From: Pristionchus mayeri
Lineage: Eukaryota; Nematoda; Chromadorea; Rhabditida; Neodiplogasteridae
Assembly (NCBI GenBank): GCA_036245805.1
Contig: BTRK01000006.1
Location: 49,903,257-49,967,256 of the forward strand
Direction: 5' to 3'
DNA: 64,000 nucleotides
Each line of letters opens with the position of its first letter. Within the stretch, counting starts at the first letter, position 1. A program made the position numbers and the translations under genes. The notes under the pieces were generated by a model that was not told where the DNA came from, ran no database searches, and saw nothing but the letters and a program-made list of their open reading frames with translations. Below are positions 21,464 to 32,316 of the stretch, one piece after another.

Positions 21464-24400
21464 CTAGTACTGGTATCCCTGCTGCCCGGCGAAGGGGTTC
21501 GAGGGCGCCATCTGTGGCGGCATCTGCTGCTGGTACTGTTGTTGCTGCTGCTGCACTTGCTGCGGCTGCTGCACGGGAATCCCGGACTGGTAGCCGTTTG
21601 AACCCGCCACTGCGCCGATTCCTACATTGAAAACGGTTCATAAAATCGTTTTTGAGACGACACTTACTCTCTACTAATCCTGGCATTAAACTTTGAGCAA
21701 TACACATTTACTTGGAAAAAAACATAATGATTTCAATTTCCTTACCCTCATCATTTCCGCCATAACCGTATCCTTCAGCTGCATCGCCCGAGACTCCCTG
21801 GAATTTCCCATTTTCAACATTAGGAAGTTTCTCTTCCTTTCGCGTTCTCTAATTGGTTAGAATGAAAAGAGAGAACGAGAAAGGGATTCCTTCCTCCATA
21901 GCTAAGACGAACCTGTAAGTCGGTTTGGTATCCGTTCTGCTGGAAGGGCGCCTCGGCCTGGCCCGCCTGCCAGCGTCGCCAAGCAAGGAATGCAGCGCCG
22001 GCCTGCAAAATTTCTAATTCGTCACGACTCACCATTCATAACATTCAATTTCAATTGCAATTGTTTATCCGCCAATATAGGGTACAATATTTTTTGTCGT
22101 CGTAAGTTGATGGCAGATATCCGTGGCACTGAAGATGTGTCCATTTGACACTGAAATCCTCTAGCAAGTAGTCCCCACAACGAGATGCGATGTTACATGT
22201 TTTACTGTCTACGCCCCCGGAACGCTTTACCCAGCATCGAACGCGTAGTGTGTGAATCCAATTCTCTATTTCTTTGAATTGATTTGCGCACTTGCCGAAC
22301 GCTCTCGTGGATTGAAATGGGATTTTCTTGGCATGAGACTGGGAAGATATTTTGCTCAGATGTCCCACGCCTTCTCTCCCACTTCTCGGGACTCATCAGA
22401 CTCATCGCCTATGCAATAATGAAGCTCATCTAGTTCGGATTAATGTATTGCTCTCGTAGCTTAGTGACAGAGGACTAGCGCAAGTCCATTTCCGGTGTTT
22501 GCCCTGTCGGAAGGAAAGGGAAGCGTGGGTGCGGGCTGACAAATGATGCGATGTCTTCAATGAATGGCGGAATATGCGGATGACGCGCATCAGTGGGCTC
22601 AGATAGGACATATCGAGAGGAACGGTTCAGAAACCAGCAGACCTTTTTCTCGACCAATGACCAGTATACACTATGTTATTTTTCGAAATGTTCCTTACTT
22701 TGTAATGTGACCATGTACAATACCTGATAACTACGGATGCGCGCCAAATGCGAATTGTTTGCGCAAAAAGTGAGGATGATCCAATTTTTTTAAGTCAAGA
22801 TACTCACCCAGGCCGCAGCTGCCAGTAGAGAGAACAGGATTGCGAGTTTCACATATCGCGAGTCGTGCGGCTCGTACAGCTCCATCGCGCGGAACTTGCT
22901 GAGCGTGTTGATGAACATGAGCACGAAGATGAAGGCGAAGAAGGCTGAATATTACAAGTTTACATTTTTCCAACCTTTTTATTTTACTTTATTTATCGAC
23001 ATCTTACGTGAAGGCGGTAATTGCAAACTGACTTTTTAGTGATAATATCACTAAAGAATGCATAGTAACTCACATGAAGTGACCATGTCCGCGCGCACGA
23101 CTCTACTTCGTGTCTGGATCGCACTGATCTTGTCGAACTGCGCATCGGCGGCCTGGAATTATGAGTATTCTCATTTAGTCTTCATTTTGCAACCAGTAAA
23201 CGGTTCAGGAGTTATCGAAAAGCCTAAGCCTAGGCTCACACACAACAATTTCGGAATCGCAGATGCAAATTATGTTAGACTAACCAGCAACGCGAGCGCG
23301 CCCATTAGAGAGAAGAAGCCCATGGCAGAAACGAACGAGCACGTGGTTGCTGACCCGTTGTAGAGACACATCTGTAAATTTTAATATAGTGCTCCTCTCT
23401 CGGGGAAGGGCTGCATCGTTTTAGAACTGGCAATTAATGAATTCTACGGTACGTAAAGTAATTTGTTAACTATACATCAATGTCTTTCAAAAGAAAGGAG
23501 GGCATAGTCATCTCTAAAATTATGTTTCCATTATCTCAGAGCGCAGCAGGTACAAATGGAGAGCCCATAATCGGATTTGCGTTTTGGATTCTCCCAGGGA
23601 TCTCAGCTTATCGCTATGCCATCTCCATTTCTATCCCCAGAGATCACTCGTCATTCGCAGGCCTCTTTTTCGGAATACTCTGCAGCGGCTTCTTTGTGAC
23701 GGAGTTCCCATCCGTTCTCTCTCTCTCTCACATCCGCTAAGTGACGCAAAGTTCGCGTCGCCACATTTAGCCCCGGAGCGCGCTTCCCGTGCCTTTTATC
23801 TCGTTCTTTCCGGGAAGTAATTCGATTCCAGTCAAACACGACAACCGGAGGGAATCGGAGGATTTCATAAAGACGACACAAAGCAATTGCCAGCATCCTC
23901 AATCAATTAACACGATATGATTCTGCCTAGGCAAGACCTGTTGATGATTCTATACACTCTCACCACAAATTCGATTCCAGCCCATCTTCACCCGACGACA
24001 CAAAGCAATTGTTTCGGCGGTCCATTTCGGCGAATCAACACCAATATCGTCCAGTCTAGACCGGGGATTGCGTTGGCGAGAAATTACTCTATTCAATTTT
24101 CGTTCCATATCATCACAAGATTGCTCGGCGAGAAAGCACGCATAATGAAGAGAGACATTTCTTTTGAAACCATCCCTTCTCTCGACAAACCTGTTGATTG
24201 ACGTTGATGAGTTCCCGATGCCAGCCGCCCTTGTACATGCAGAACCACAACCCGACTCCGAGTGCCTGAGATATGGGTTTGAAATTTGTGTAATCGTCTC
24301 ATCATTTCAATTTACTCACTAATGTTAGAGTTTCTTGAGGTCTATATAAATAAAAAAGTGCATCGATTCTTGAACTCTAATGTTTTCCGCTCCACCAGTA

Positions 24401-24711
24401 ATGCACTGGTCTGTTCTCTGGCATTTCGACGTGGCGGTTTTCTAGCTACTGCGCCTTCTCTTCTGCTTATACTAAGAATGAGCACTGAAGCTCGATAATT
24501 GAGATACCACGATTTCGTCATTCTATACACTTTTCCCATCTCAACCTGTCGAGAGAATTAGTGGAGAGAAGAATCGTGGATCCAAATTTGAACTATAATT
24601 TGCACTCACGGCGGCTCCGATTCGGCAGAGCACGCTGGGTTTTCGCAGGAACGTTTTGTGGTCGAAGGCGCCGCCGGACATGCCGGCTCCAAACGCCTTC
24701 AGGTTATCCAT
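21464..24711 (-). CDS. sng-1: Synaptogyrin
   Basis: Eight minus-strand exons, 24711-24610, 24265-24191, 23371-23285, 23152-23074, 22944-22808, 22002-21913, 21797-21746 and 21621-21464 (TAG), in consistent phase, give 259 residues. Synaptogyrins are four-helix MARVEL proteins of synaptic vesicles. Family marks: the N terminus MDNLKAFGAGMSGGAFD ... TFLRKPSVLCR, a luminal loop with CLYNGSATTCSF, the ISAIQTRSRVV block before helix 3, and AAFLAWRRWQAG after helix 4. Four hydrophobic stretches are present. The C-terminal tail is cytoplasmic and Gln/Pro-rich. The worm symbol is given by family similarity, not by proven orthology. The fifth intron (22,003-22,807) contains an insertion ending in an AATTGCAATTG-type tail. 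Confidence 0.9.
22040..22430 (-). repeat. Possible retroposed insertion in synaptogyrin intron
   Basis: On the minus strand the segment ends with GATAAACAATTGCAATTG followed by AAATTGAATG, a simple-repeat tail. The same tail closes a segment at 4,618-4,660. A 105-codon frame runs through it without recognisable domains. The left boundary is uncertain. It may be the 3' end of a non-LTR element. Confidence 0.3.
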
Positions 24712-24737
24712 ACCTGCGAATTTCAAAATTCTAAAAA

Positions 24738-24816
24738 AAGATACCACACTTCATTCTCACCACTTTTCCGGTTGAGAGTGTGAGTAAAATGAAGGCACGA
24801 TTACCCGAACTCAACT
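24738..24816. repeat. Hairpin MITE, TAGAGTTCGA family, partial
   Basis: Inverted arms ACTTCATTCTCACCAC and GTGAGTAAAATGAAGG, with a GATTACCCGAACTCAA right end, match the family core. It lies just upstream of the synaptogyrin start. Confidence 0.55.
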
Positions 24817-25575
24817 GCGAATGACGGGTGTGGATGGGAAAAATACGAGAAAGCAAGCTAAGAAAATACAGTGGCAAGTGACACGAGAGAAGAAAGGCGA
24901 GAAGGAAAAGCAGCAAGAGAAAGACGGCACTTATTGAATATTCAAGCGGACAGTCGTAATCAGTCAAAGGAGAGAGGGAGCACACCCAAGAGAGGGGGAC
25001 TCGTGGGGGTCCTAACGGGGGAGAGGAAGGGGGAAGACGGAGAAGAGACTACTTCTCCCCCACTCTCTCCTCTTCCACTTCTACTTGCCATCGATTGTCG
25101 ATTGTTCGTCGGAGGAGTTAGAGGAGGAGAACTCGGCGAATTGGAGGAGGAGGAAAGGAGAGGAAATGCGAAAAGGAAGAGACGGCTTTCCGGCATCCGT
25201 CGGAACCAGACTGAAATTGCACGGGGTGGAAGGAGGAGGGGGAGGAGGGGGGGGGGGATATGAGACTAATCGTCCATAGCGGAGTCGCGTTGCGTCGCGT
25301 GGCAATTTATCATTGAGCAAGTGCTAGAAGAGGCAAACAAGTGGAAAGGAGTAGTGAGAGACAGCAATCCATTTAGGATGCAGAAGAGTTGGCGGAAACG
25401 AAGCAAGAGGAGATGTGAAAGTAGGAGAGCGGCAGCAGGCATGAAATTAGTGTTGGTTAAAGGAGACCACGATCTACTTGTTCTATGCGTTCCCTCGCAT
25501 CATATTCAGTGGATAAAATTGTTGGTGATCCGAATGTTTTCCTCACATTTCAATGGAGACTATTCCTGCAATTAA

Positions 25576-25940
25576 AGAAGGATTGTCAGCAAAGTTAAAT
25601 TTTTGACGCTTTCATAACCATGACCTAGACAATCATCCAACGATCATAGAGCGAGCAAAGAGGATAGGCAAAGGTCAATCGCATAGCTCAGTGGTAAAGC
25701 AGTCGCCGCGTAATCGGAAGGTTGCGGGTTCGAATCCCACCAGTTTTTGAAAAATCTTCTAGATATTTGAATTCCCGCACGTCCCTTCCCTTCAAGCCCT
25801 CCTTGGCATTCTGCCAGCGAATGATAACTCGGTTCAAAATAGAGATAGGCATTTGAAATTTTCAGAATCTCTTATGGTTGTACAAAGGTCGGTCATGGTT
25901 ATGACAACGTCAAAATTTCAATTTTGCTGACAGCCCTTCT
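25576..25940. mobile_element. TTAA-flanked inverted-repeat element with tRNA-like core
   Basis: The ends are inverted copies of about 58 bp: the left starts AGAAGGATTGTCAGCAAA, and the right, read in reverse complement, starts AGAAGGGCTGTCAGCAAA. Both are flanked by TTAA (25,572-25,575 and 25,941-25,944), the target site used by piggyBac-type transposases. The 365-bp interior is too small for a transposase and holds a tRNA-like sequence. It is therefore a non-autonomous element. Confidence 0.75.
25677..25747 (+). ncRNA. tRNA-like sequence (pseudo-tRNA) with intact Pol III boxes
   Basis: TAGCTCAGTGG matches the A box and GGTTCGAATCC matches the B box exactly, at normal tRNA spacing. The T arm nearly folds, but the acceptor ends (AATCGCA and CAGTTTT) do not pair and the anticodon stem is poor, so it is not a working tRNA. 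The two boxes could still drive RNA polymerase III through the surrounding element. Confidence 0.6.
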
Positions 25941-26149
25941 TTAAAATGAACATTATCCGAACAATGTGTTCTGGAAACTAATTGCATTCCTTACCATAAA
26001 CTGTTTCGAACGAGATTTTCATAGTTTCTGTGCAATCGAAATACAAGGTCATTACACTAAAAAGAATTCAGTAATTTCAAGAAGAAAATTTTTTACGACC
26101 ACATATATGGTGTTGCTATGTCCGTCCGTCTACCGTAACCTGGAAGTGG

Positions 26150-26480
26150 CGTTGGAGCAGATGTTGTGTCAGACTCATGATTTCATCGGGAGATCGAAAC
26201 GTCAATACCGTACTACTACAGTAACCGTAAGCTACCGTAACCCGTAGCCGAAGGTCAGACGCTGGGTCAAATTCATGATTTCGTCGATGGATGAATGGGA
26301 AACATCAATACCGAAATCCTGTAGTAACCGAAACCTACCGCACACAGTGGCGCTGTGTCAGATGTAGTGTCAGATTTATGATTTCGTTGTTTAGTCAATT
26401 CAAAACGTCGATGCCACATCCCTGCCGTAAGTTCTAGCGTTGGGTGAGACACGGTGTGAGATCCGTGATTTTGCCGGCAT
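26150..26480. repeat. Diverged tandem repeat, about four units of 90-110 bp
   Basis: Units share GTCAGA-x-TCATGATTTC and a downstream ACGTCAATACCG-like block, at about 26,168, 26,262, 26,360 and 26,446. Divergence is high, suggesting age. Confidence 0.5.
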
Positions 26481-26745
26481 TTTTGTAATAAGTATTTTTT
26501 TCAAATTTTCCTGGAACACTTTTCTGTTGATCTGTTGATATGGACGTAGTTGCCCACTAGTTAAACTACAGTAATACCGTGTGACTGATAATCGCAGTCG
26601 AGTATCGTTGTTCCGTGGTAATTTCCGCGTTCTCGATTTCACATACCACCCAGAGCTAATCTGCTTTATGGGATTCCGTCTCGGAAAAATGAGAACGGGG
26701 AAAATATCTCTTCCTCATCTCTTCACTGACGATTCCTCTTTGTTT

Positions 26746-26874
26746 TGCGTGCTGCTTGCTGAAGGAGGAATCGTCAGCTCTCTCCAAACCACACGATCTC
26801 TCGTTGGTCAGAGTGAGCGAGAGAGTGTACGCTATGGAGAGAGTCAGACGGTTACTCGAAGACTGCGAGCAGCC
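26746..26874. repeat. Hairpin MITE, GAGCAAT subfamily, degraded
   Basis: Arms AGCTCTCTCCAAACCAC and CTATGGAGAGAGTCAGAC, with right end GGTTACTCGAAG, resemble the 2,012 and 28,931 copies. Confidence 0.45.
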
Positions 26875-27237
26875 AATTTTAGTTGCATTATCATGCAATA
26901 TTCATCAGCCAGCAGCAGCAAAAGTAGCTGATCGCTTGCATTGCGTGGCTTCTAGGAGTACGACAAACGATGAATACTGAAAATACCGACGAATCCTTGC
27001 AATTGTCTTTTTTTAGCTCATACATATGCGTTTTCTCGACTTTTCCAGTAGGCTTGGCTCATTATGGACGGTAGTTACTAGAGAACGGCAAGCGATGCCA
27101 CCGTCTCTTCGTTTTGAACAGACTCTCGTCGCTTGTATCGTTGCTCTCGACCTCCACAGCAGCAGCTGGTCGCTTGCGTGGCTTCTGATGAAAACACTCC
27201 CCCGCTTTGACATTCAATCTTCCATATTTTGTCACTG

Positions 27238-27870
27238 GGTGCACCTGCCCATAATAGTACCTCACTCACCTTCCGCAATCCAGCCCACTTCCCATCTTAT
27301 TCTTATTCTTATTCGTTATTCACCAATACTTGTATGGGGCGGGAGTGACATTATGAGGAGATTAGGTGGTCTTTTGACTCGGTCGAGCTTGTGGGTGGGG
27401 GAAATGTGGCAGTTCTGTGTTGCATTTTTTAACTTCTCACGAATTGCAATCTGCATCGGGCAGTATTCTTAGTCGTTGCGGCGCGCTGCGCTGTATCTGA
27501 CACACTTCATCTTATGCACTCAATCGAAATGTCCACTGGTAGTAGTATCTATAGAATGAAGAGGCCGTCGTATCGTTTCGCAAACCCTGCTCATAATAGC
27601 GCCACAAACCTTCCGCAATTCAGACCACTTCCCATACCCATTGAGCATTTTTGCTCCAAAACTATTGTTTTTTGCTCGTTTTTGTTTTGGGGCTGCGTGC
27701 TTTCGCCAAATTTAAGCTTCGATTCGTCGATAGACCGTCAATTGAATCTCCCGTGCGCGCAGTTGGCAGAGCAGGAAGAAATTCGGGCATTCGTATTTTT
27801 TTGTGTAGAAATTTGGAAATTAGTCGTTGCGGCCTCTGCAACAGTTGTATCTGACAATCTTCATTCATTG
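27238..27870. repeat. Two-copy direct duplication of about 350 bp
   Basis: CCTTCCGCAAT-CAG-CCACTTCCCAT-type sequence at 27,269 recurs at 27,610, and TTAGTCGTTGCGGC near 27,470 recurs at 27,822. Order and spacing are preserved, so this is an old tandem duplication. Confidence 0.55.
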
Positions 27871-28070
27871 CACTCGTTCGTGGTGAGAGACTGCATATAC
27901 TTTAGAGACAGGGGTAGTATCGTTACTCGAACTCTGTAGTGGAGGAAGAACATTCTGGCCTTTCATACCAAGTCCCCGAGCGACTTTCAATTGTTTCACG
28001 GAAATTACCCCAGTAGTGGTTTGGTGGATCCGGGCAGCGTCTGTCTGAAGCACAAGTGCACTATTGAGTT

Positions 28071-28160
28071 TCCATCTGGCTCTCTTCATTTTCCATGCTC
28101 TCTCGCATTCTCTAACCTGCGAGAGAGTGTGTAAAACGAGGAGAGGCAGACCAATGCACA
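28071..28160. repeat. Hairpin MITE, GAGCAAT subfamily, partial
   Basis: Arms CTCTCTTCATTTTCCATG and TGTAAAACGAGGAGAGGC, right end CAGACCAATGC. The left terminal repeat looks truncated. Confidence 0.5.
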
Positions 28161-28261
28161 GGGCTTCCCCTTCTTCCTGCAGAGTTCATTCATTTCGCCG
28201 GCGAGCTCAATTCGTTCAACCCCACTGCTTCCTCCTTTCATATTCTCGTGTTTCGTATATC

Positions 28262-28590
28262 TCTAGAATGTCACGCTCTTGCAATGTTTGGTCGAGCTGG
28301 AACATGCTTCAGGCCCCACGTTTCCGGGCTTATGGATACCGAAATTGGGCACCACCTCCTACTCATACTCAATTTTATGCCAGTTCAAGAGAATTCGAGT
28401 CCAGAATACCCGGCCCTCTAGAATTTCATGCTCTTCCAATATGTTGGTGTGCTCCCACGCGCTGATTCCTCTCAGTTTTCCAAATTCTGCCCCATGGCTA
28501 CCGGAATTGGCCCTACCTCGCCGCCTTCATATTTGAAATTCAATTTGATACCAGTTCACGAGAATTCGAGTCTAAACAATTCCCGACCAG
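28262..28590. repeat. Two-copy direct repeat of about 160 bp
   Basis: CTCTAGAAT-TCA-GCTCTT-CAAT starts each unit (28,262 and 28,418). CCAGTTCA-GAGAATTCGAGTC closes each (near 28,380 and 28,550). Confidence 0.6.
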
Positions 28591-28930
28591 ACATCGCTTA
28601 GCCGGTAACAGCCTTTTCTTCTTCTCTTGAGACTCGCACACTGGCTCACAATCGGCCGCTTGTGGTCTACCGTTAAGTGGAAAACTTCCTCCTAGACTGC
28701 TTCCTCACTCATAACTTCCTCTGTCTCACAGTATCGAATTTAGGGCAATCGTTTCTTCGTTTCAATACTCGCTAGACCATTTGGAATTCTATAGTGCGAA
28801 AAGCTCGTGGTATCATTTCTCGAATTCCGCTCACAATTTCCCCTGATTTCCGGTAAAGTAAAGGAAGCCTGACTCAACCACCGTATTCCGCTATGCGAAT
28901 CGCTATTAATTGTTCCGTGTTCGGCTTTCA

Positions 28931-29016
28931 GAGCAATCGACTCTCTTCAGTTTGCACGCTCTCTCGTCTCTCTGACTAGAGAGCGTGCAAACTGAAGAGA
29001 GTCAGACCATTGCTCG
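28931..29016. repeat. Hairpin MITE, GAGCAAT subfamily, clear copy with 8-bp duplication
   Basis: The ends GAGCAATCGACTCTC and GAGAGTCAGACCATTGCTC flank near-perfect arms (CTTCAGTTTGCACGCTCT and complement). GGCTTTCA on each side is an 8-bp target duplication. Confidence 0.85.
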
Positions 29017-29369
29017 GCTTTCATCTATCCGGAGTGTGTCCATTCCGGTTCTTTCCTGGAATCAAACCGAGAATTGTTGAACAGCTGCTGTGTGTAATTC
29101 GATGCGTGCTTTACCAGGATGACAGTCCCTCAATTACTGAGAGTCAGCGAGATCGAGAAAAAAACAAACGATGCAGCTTCCAAGTTCCGTATCCCCCCGC
29201 TCGCGCGGCATTAGCAGCAGTTGCGCGTGATCGTATTTCACCTGCTGTCAATGCTCCCGATCTCCGAGCAGCTCTCACATCATACGCATCTGCTAGCTAC
29301 ATTCTGCTCACCGTCTCATCTTTTCGCTCACGCTCTGCCCCAGTTGAGCTATGACTGTGCGTGAACAGC

Positions 29370-29760
29370 TTGTAATTCCGACGCGAAAGGGCTATAGTAG
29401 AAAGATGCTCTATAGAATGCGAATTCTGATAATAGTCTCTTCATTCTATACACCTGTTTTACGTGGAATGATGAGGATGTGGAACCGGTCTTCAAACTGT
29501 AATATCCTTCTATTCGATGGGGCTTACTCATGTTGAGAAAGTGTATAGAATGAGGAGACAGTCGTACCGTTCCTCCAACTCAATATCCTCCTCTTCGAGG
29601 GCTTACTCATGTTTAACTACTACAGTGTGTAGAGGGATGAGACTGTTTGATCGTTCTTCGAATTGTAATTTCCTTCTCTTATCTGGTCTTTCTCATGATG
29701 AGCTAACGAGAGTTGTAGAAAGACGAGACTGAGGGATCGTTCTTCAAACTGTAATATCCC
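29370..29760. repeat. Degenerate tandem array, about four units of 80-90 bp
   Basis: Each unit carries a form of TTC-AACTGTAATATCC, then GGGCTTACTCATG, then GTAGAATGAGGAGAC. Starts are near 29,468, 29,557, 29,638 and 29,720. The unit core resembles the hairpin MITE core. Confidence 0.55.
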
Positions 29761-30010
29761 TCAGATCCGAGGCTTGCTCATGTTTTCCCGCTCGTTCGCT
29801 CGCAAAGCGCACGCCCTCGTAAGTCCGCTGAATTTTGTTCGACCATCTCTCTCTCTCCTCTGAAGAGCATGCCCATCCTATTTTCCAATTCTTCATCCCG
29901 ATGGATTCATAGAACGCGCGGGCAGCGAACACATTAGCTGGAAGATGTACGATCTATCCAGACGAACTATCCTGAAAACAGCCGGTGCTACTCGCACCGC
30001 AAAATGGACT

Positions 30011-30084
30011 GTAGAGTTCGAGAAGCCAAGATTTCGCAGCTCAGCCGAAATTGAGTAGAATGAAAACCCAAATTTCGAACTCGG
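30011..30084. repeat. Hairpin MITE, TAGAGTTCGA subfamily, short copy
   Basis: Left end TAGAGTTCGAGAAGCC, right end AATTTCGAACTC, inner TGAGTAGAATGAAAAC. Confidence 0.6.
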
Positions 30085-30568
30085 TACTTCACAGTGAAAA
30101 AACAGGGTGCTACTGCGAACAATAACTGCCCACTTCTAGCCGCAGTATCGTCTTCAATCTGCTAAGACAAACAGAAAGAGAGAGATATCGTTGAGAAGGG
30201 GTGGATTGCTTCACAGCCGATCGTTCCCCTCGCATATTCTGGCTTCTTGATTGTTGTTTCCTGCCGTGTCTGAGCACTTTGCCAAGAGGGAGGGAGTGGC
30301 GGCTGACTGAAGTTCAAACTCTGAAGGAGAGCGCGAGTTGTTCCTGGTTTATCGGCACTATGTCCGTTTGAGAACCGACAATAACACCCCTCTCCTGTAT
30401 TTTCACATTAGGTTCCCAGAGATTTTTGGTTCTTATCCGGTGAATTCTTGCCCGACCTAGTGCCGGTTTATACGATGCCACGGTCTCTCTGCAATGCGCA
30501 ATCTTTCACAAATTAACCGATCGATGACGTATTCCTGTGACCTGAATTTCGAAATCTATGCAGCACTA

Positions 30569-30660
30569 TGACACTAGGTTGGATGAGAACTGTGACGCCA
30601 TGCAGCCTTTGATCTGTCAAAGGCGGCATGACGTCATAGTTCTCATCCGACCGAGTGTCA
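30569..30660. repeat. Hairpin MITE containing TGACGTCA, copy 4
   Basis: Left end ACACTAGGTTGGATGAGAAC and right end GTTCTCATCCGACCGAGTGT. One arm has TGACGTCA, the other TGACGCCA. CAGCACT flanks both sides, in line with an 8-bp duplication. Confidence 0.85.
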
Positions 30661-31265
30661 GCACTTTTTTCGATACTTGTCCGGTCTTATGAGAACCGAA
30701 ATAGTCTCCAATATGTATCCATGTCCCTCTCCAATATTTTCAAAGAATCTTTTTTACAGTCATTGAACATATTGTGAAAAAAACTGGATGTACTTCATGG
30801 TTATACTGCGGTCTAGAAGAGCTTTTTTCCATTTGCTCTTTCGCGAAGTATTATGCCCGTTTCATATTTACCAGTGCTGGGGAAACGATATGCTTTCCAT
30901 TTAATACACTCTTTCACTAACTTCTAGGTTCAAATAGCGTTTAGAATGAAAAGACGATTGCCCGAAGTTTGATCTCCACAGCCTGCTCATTCGCGTCAAC
31001 GTTACAAGTTGTGCATGCGCAGTCGAGCGGTTTTCCCTTCGCCTACTCACATGCTGTCAGCGGTGAAATTCTCACGACTTTTTTCCACAATTTCACACAA
31101 CTCACCGACGAGGCACGAAGAAACATCGCGACCTCGAGTCCATTCGCTTCAACGGGTTTTCATCAGAAAAGGGGAGAATAGGATATCGCTGACTCCTTCA
31201 TAAGTTTCTCCATAATAAGTTTCCTCGCGAGGTGCTAGTTGCCCGTCTCGCCTCATTGTTTCCCC

Positions 31266-31560
31266 AGTGACTACTTTCCCCTTCTCGCTATTTCTCAGCT
31301 GCCTTTCCGATTTGTGGTGTATTCGTCGGAAACATGCCGAATCTCGAACAAAAGCCTACGAGAAGCTACCAAGCAATCTATTGTATCGTATAACAAGGAA
31401 CTTTCTCTTAACTTCCTTCATTTCTTCCAAATCTTTGCTCGCCAGAGCCTTGAATTTGCATCGATTTCGTGGGTACAATTCAACGTCTGCTACTTCCCCC
31501 TCTCGCCGTTTCTCAGCTGCCCGTCTGATTCATGTTTCGTCGAAAACATGCCAAGCAACG
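31266..31560. repeat. Two-copy direct repeat of about 75 bp
   Basis: CTACTTCCCC-TCTCGC-TTTCTCAGCTGCC followed by a GTCG-AAACATGCC-A block occurs at 31,266-31,345 and 31,488-31,560. Confidence 0.55.
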
Positions 31561-32316
31561 ATGGACTGATCAGATGAAAAACATTTCATGGAGAAGGACA
31601 ATATGTCAACATTTGAACAACTGAAAAATTGCTCAAATCTTGACAAAGTGCCATTTCTTCAAAGATTCTGCAAACTCTTCGGTCCACCTTTCTTTTGTCG
31701 AAAACATCTCGATTCCGACTGAAGAAGTGCACGGAGCGTGAGCAGATTTGGCCTACCCGTAATCACATTCCCGTTCCCTCTCCCGAACATCCCCGAACCT
31801 TCAAAGACGAGTGACGATAACGAGGAATTCTAGCCATTTTCTTACATTTTTTACCTCGTCCAGACCTCATTCCTCTACTGTTTTTATCTATATTTCCCTC
31901 AATAAACCACTTAGACAGTTGTTTCGGTGGTGCTGCCTTCTCTATTACACCACCAATTATGCTCAGTGTCGAAGCATCAGTCGCATCATAATATTCACGC
32001 TCATTAAACCTATTTGCGGCGCCGCCCTTCTCCTCTTACTTAATAGGAAAAGTTGCTACTTTACCATCGATCGCCGCTACTCTACCATTATCTCTGCGCG
32101 CCGCCTCTTATCTCCGTCTCTCCGTAGATCTTATTATTGTAGGGACTCGATCTTGTGATTTTCCAGCCGGGTATTTCCTCCTTCCATTCTCGCTTTTCGT
32201 CGATTTGTAGCCCTTTTTGTACCCCTTTTCATGCGGAGGCAAGGCAGCCTCTCTCACTCCTCCCCTTCCCCCCCCTCTCCACTTCCACCATATCCCCCCC
32301 CCCATCGTAGGTGTGG

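Larger units (their letters stand above)
24712..32316. other. 7.6-kb gene-poor, repeat-rich region
   Basis: Between the synaptogyrin and GPCR starts I find no exon set with matching phases. Contents: a purine-rich strand near 24,850-25,260 ending in a G run; a TTAA-flanked element with a tRNA-like core (25,576-25,940); diverged tandem repeats at 26.15-26.48, 27.24-27.87, 28.26-28.59, 29.37-29.76 and 31.27-31.56 kb; and several hairpin MITEs. The open frames here are low-complexity or antisense to repeats. Parts may be promoter or silenced DNA. Confidence 0.6.

Noticed and set aside
24871..25320. Overlapping frames on both strands near 25 kb
   Set aside because: All arise from a purine-rich strand and encode low-complexity Glu/Gly/Arg or Pro/Ser runs.
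25677..25747. Functional tRNA gene
   Set aside because: A and B boxes are intact but the acceptor stem does not pair and the anticodon stem is poor, so it is reported as tRNA-like only.
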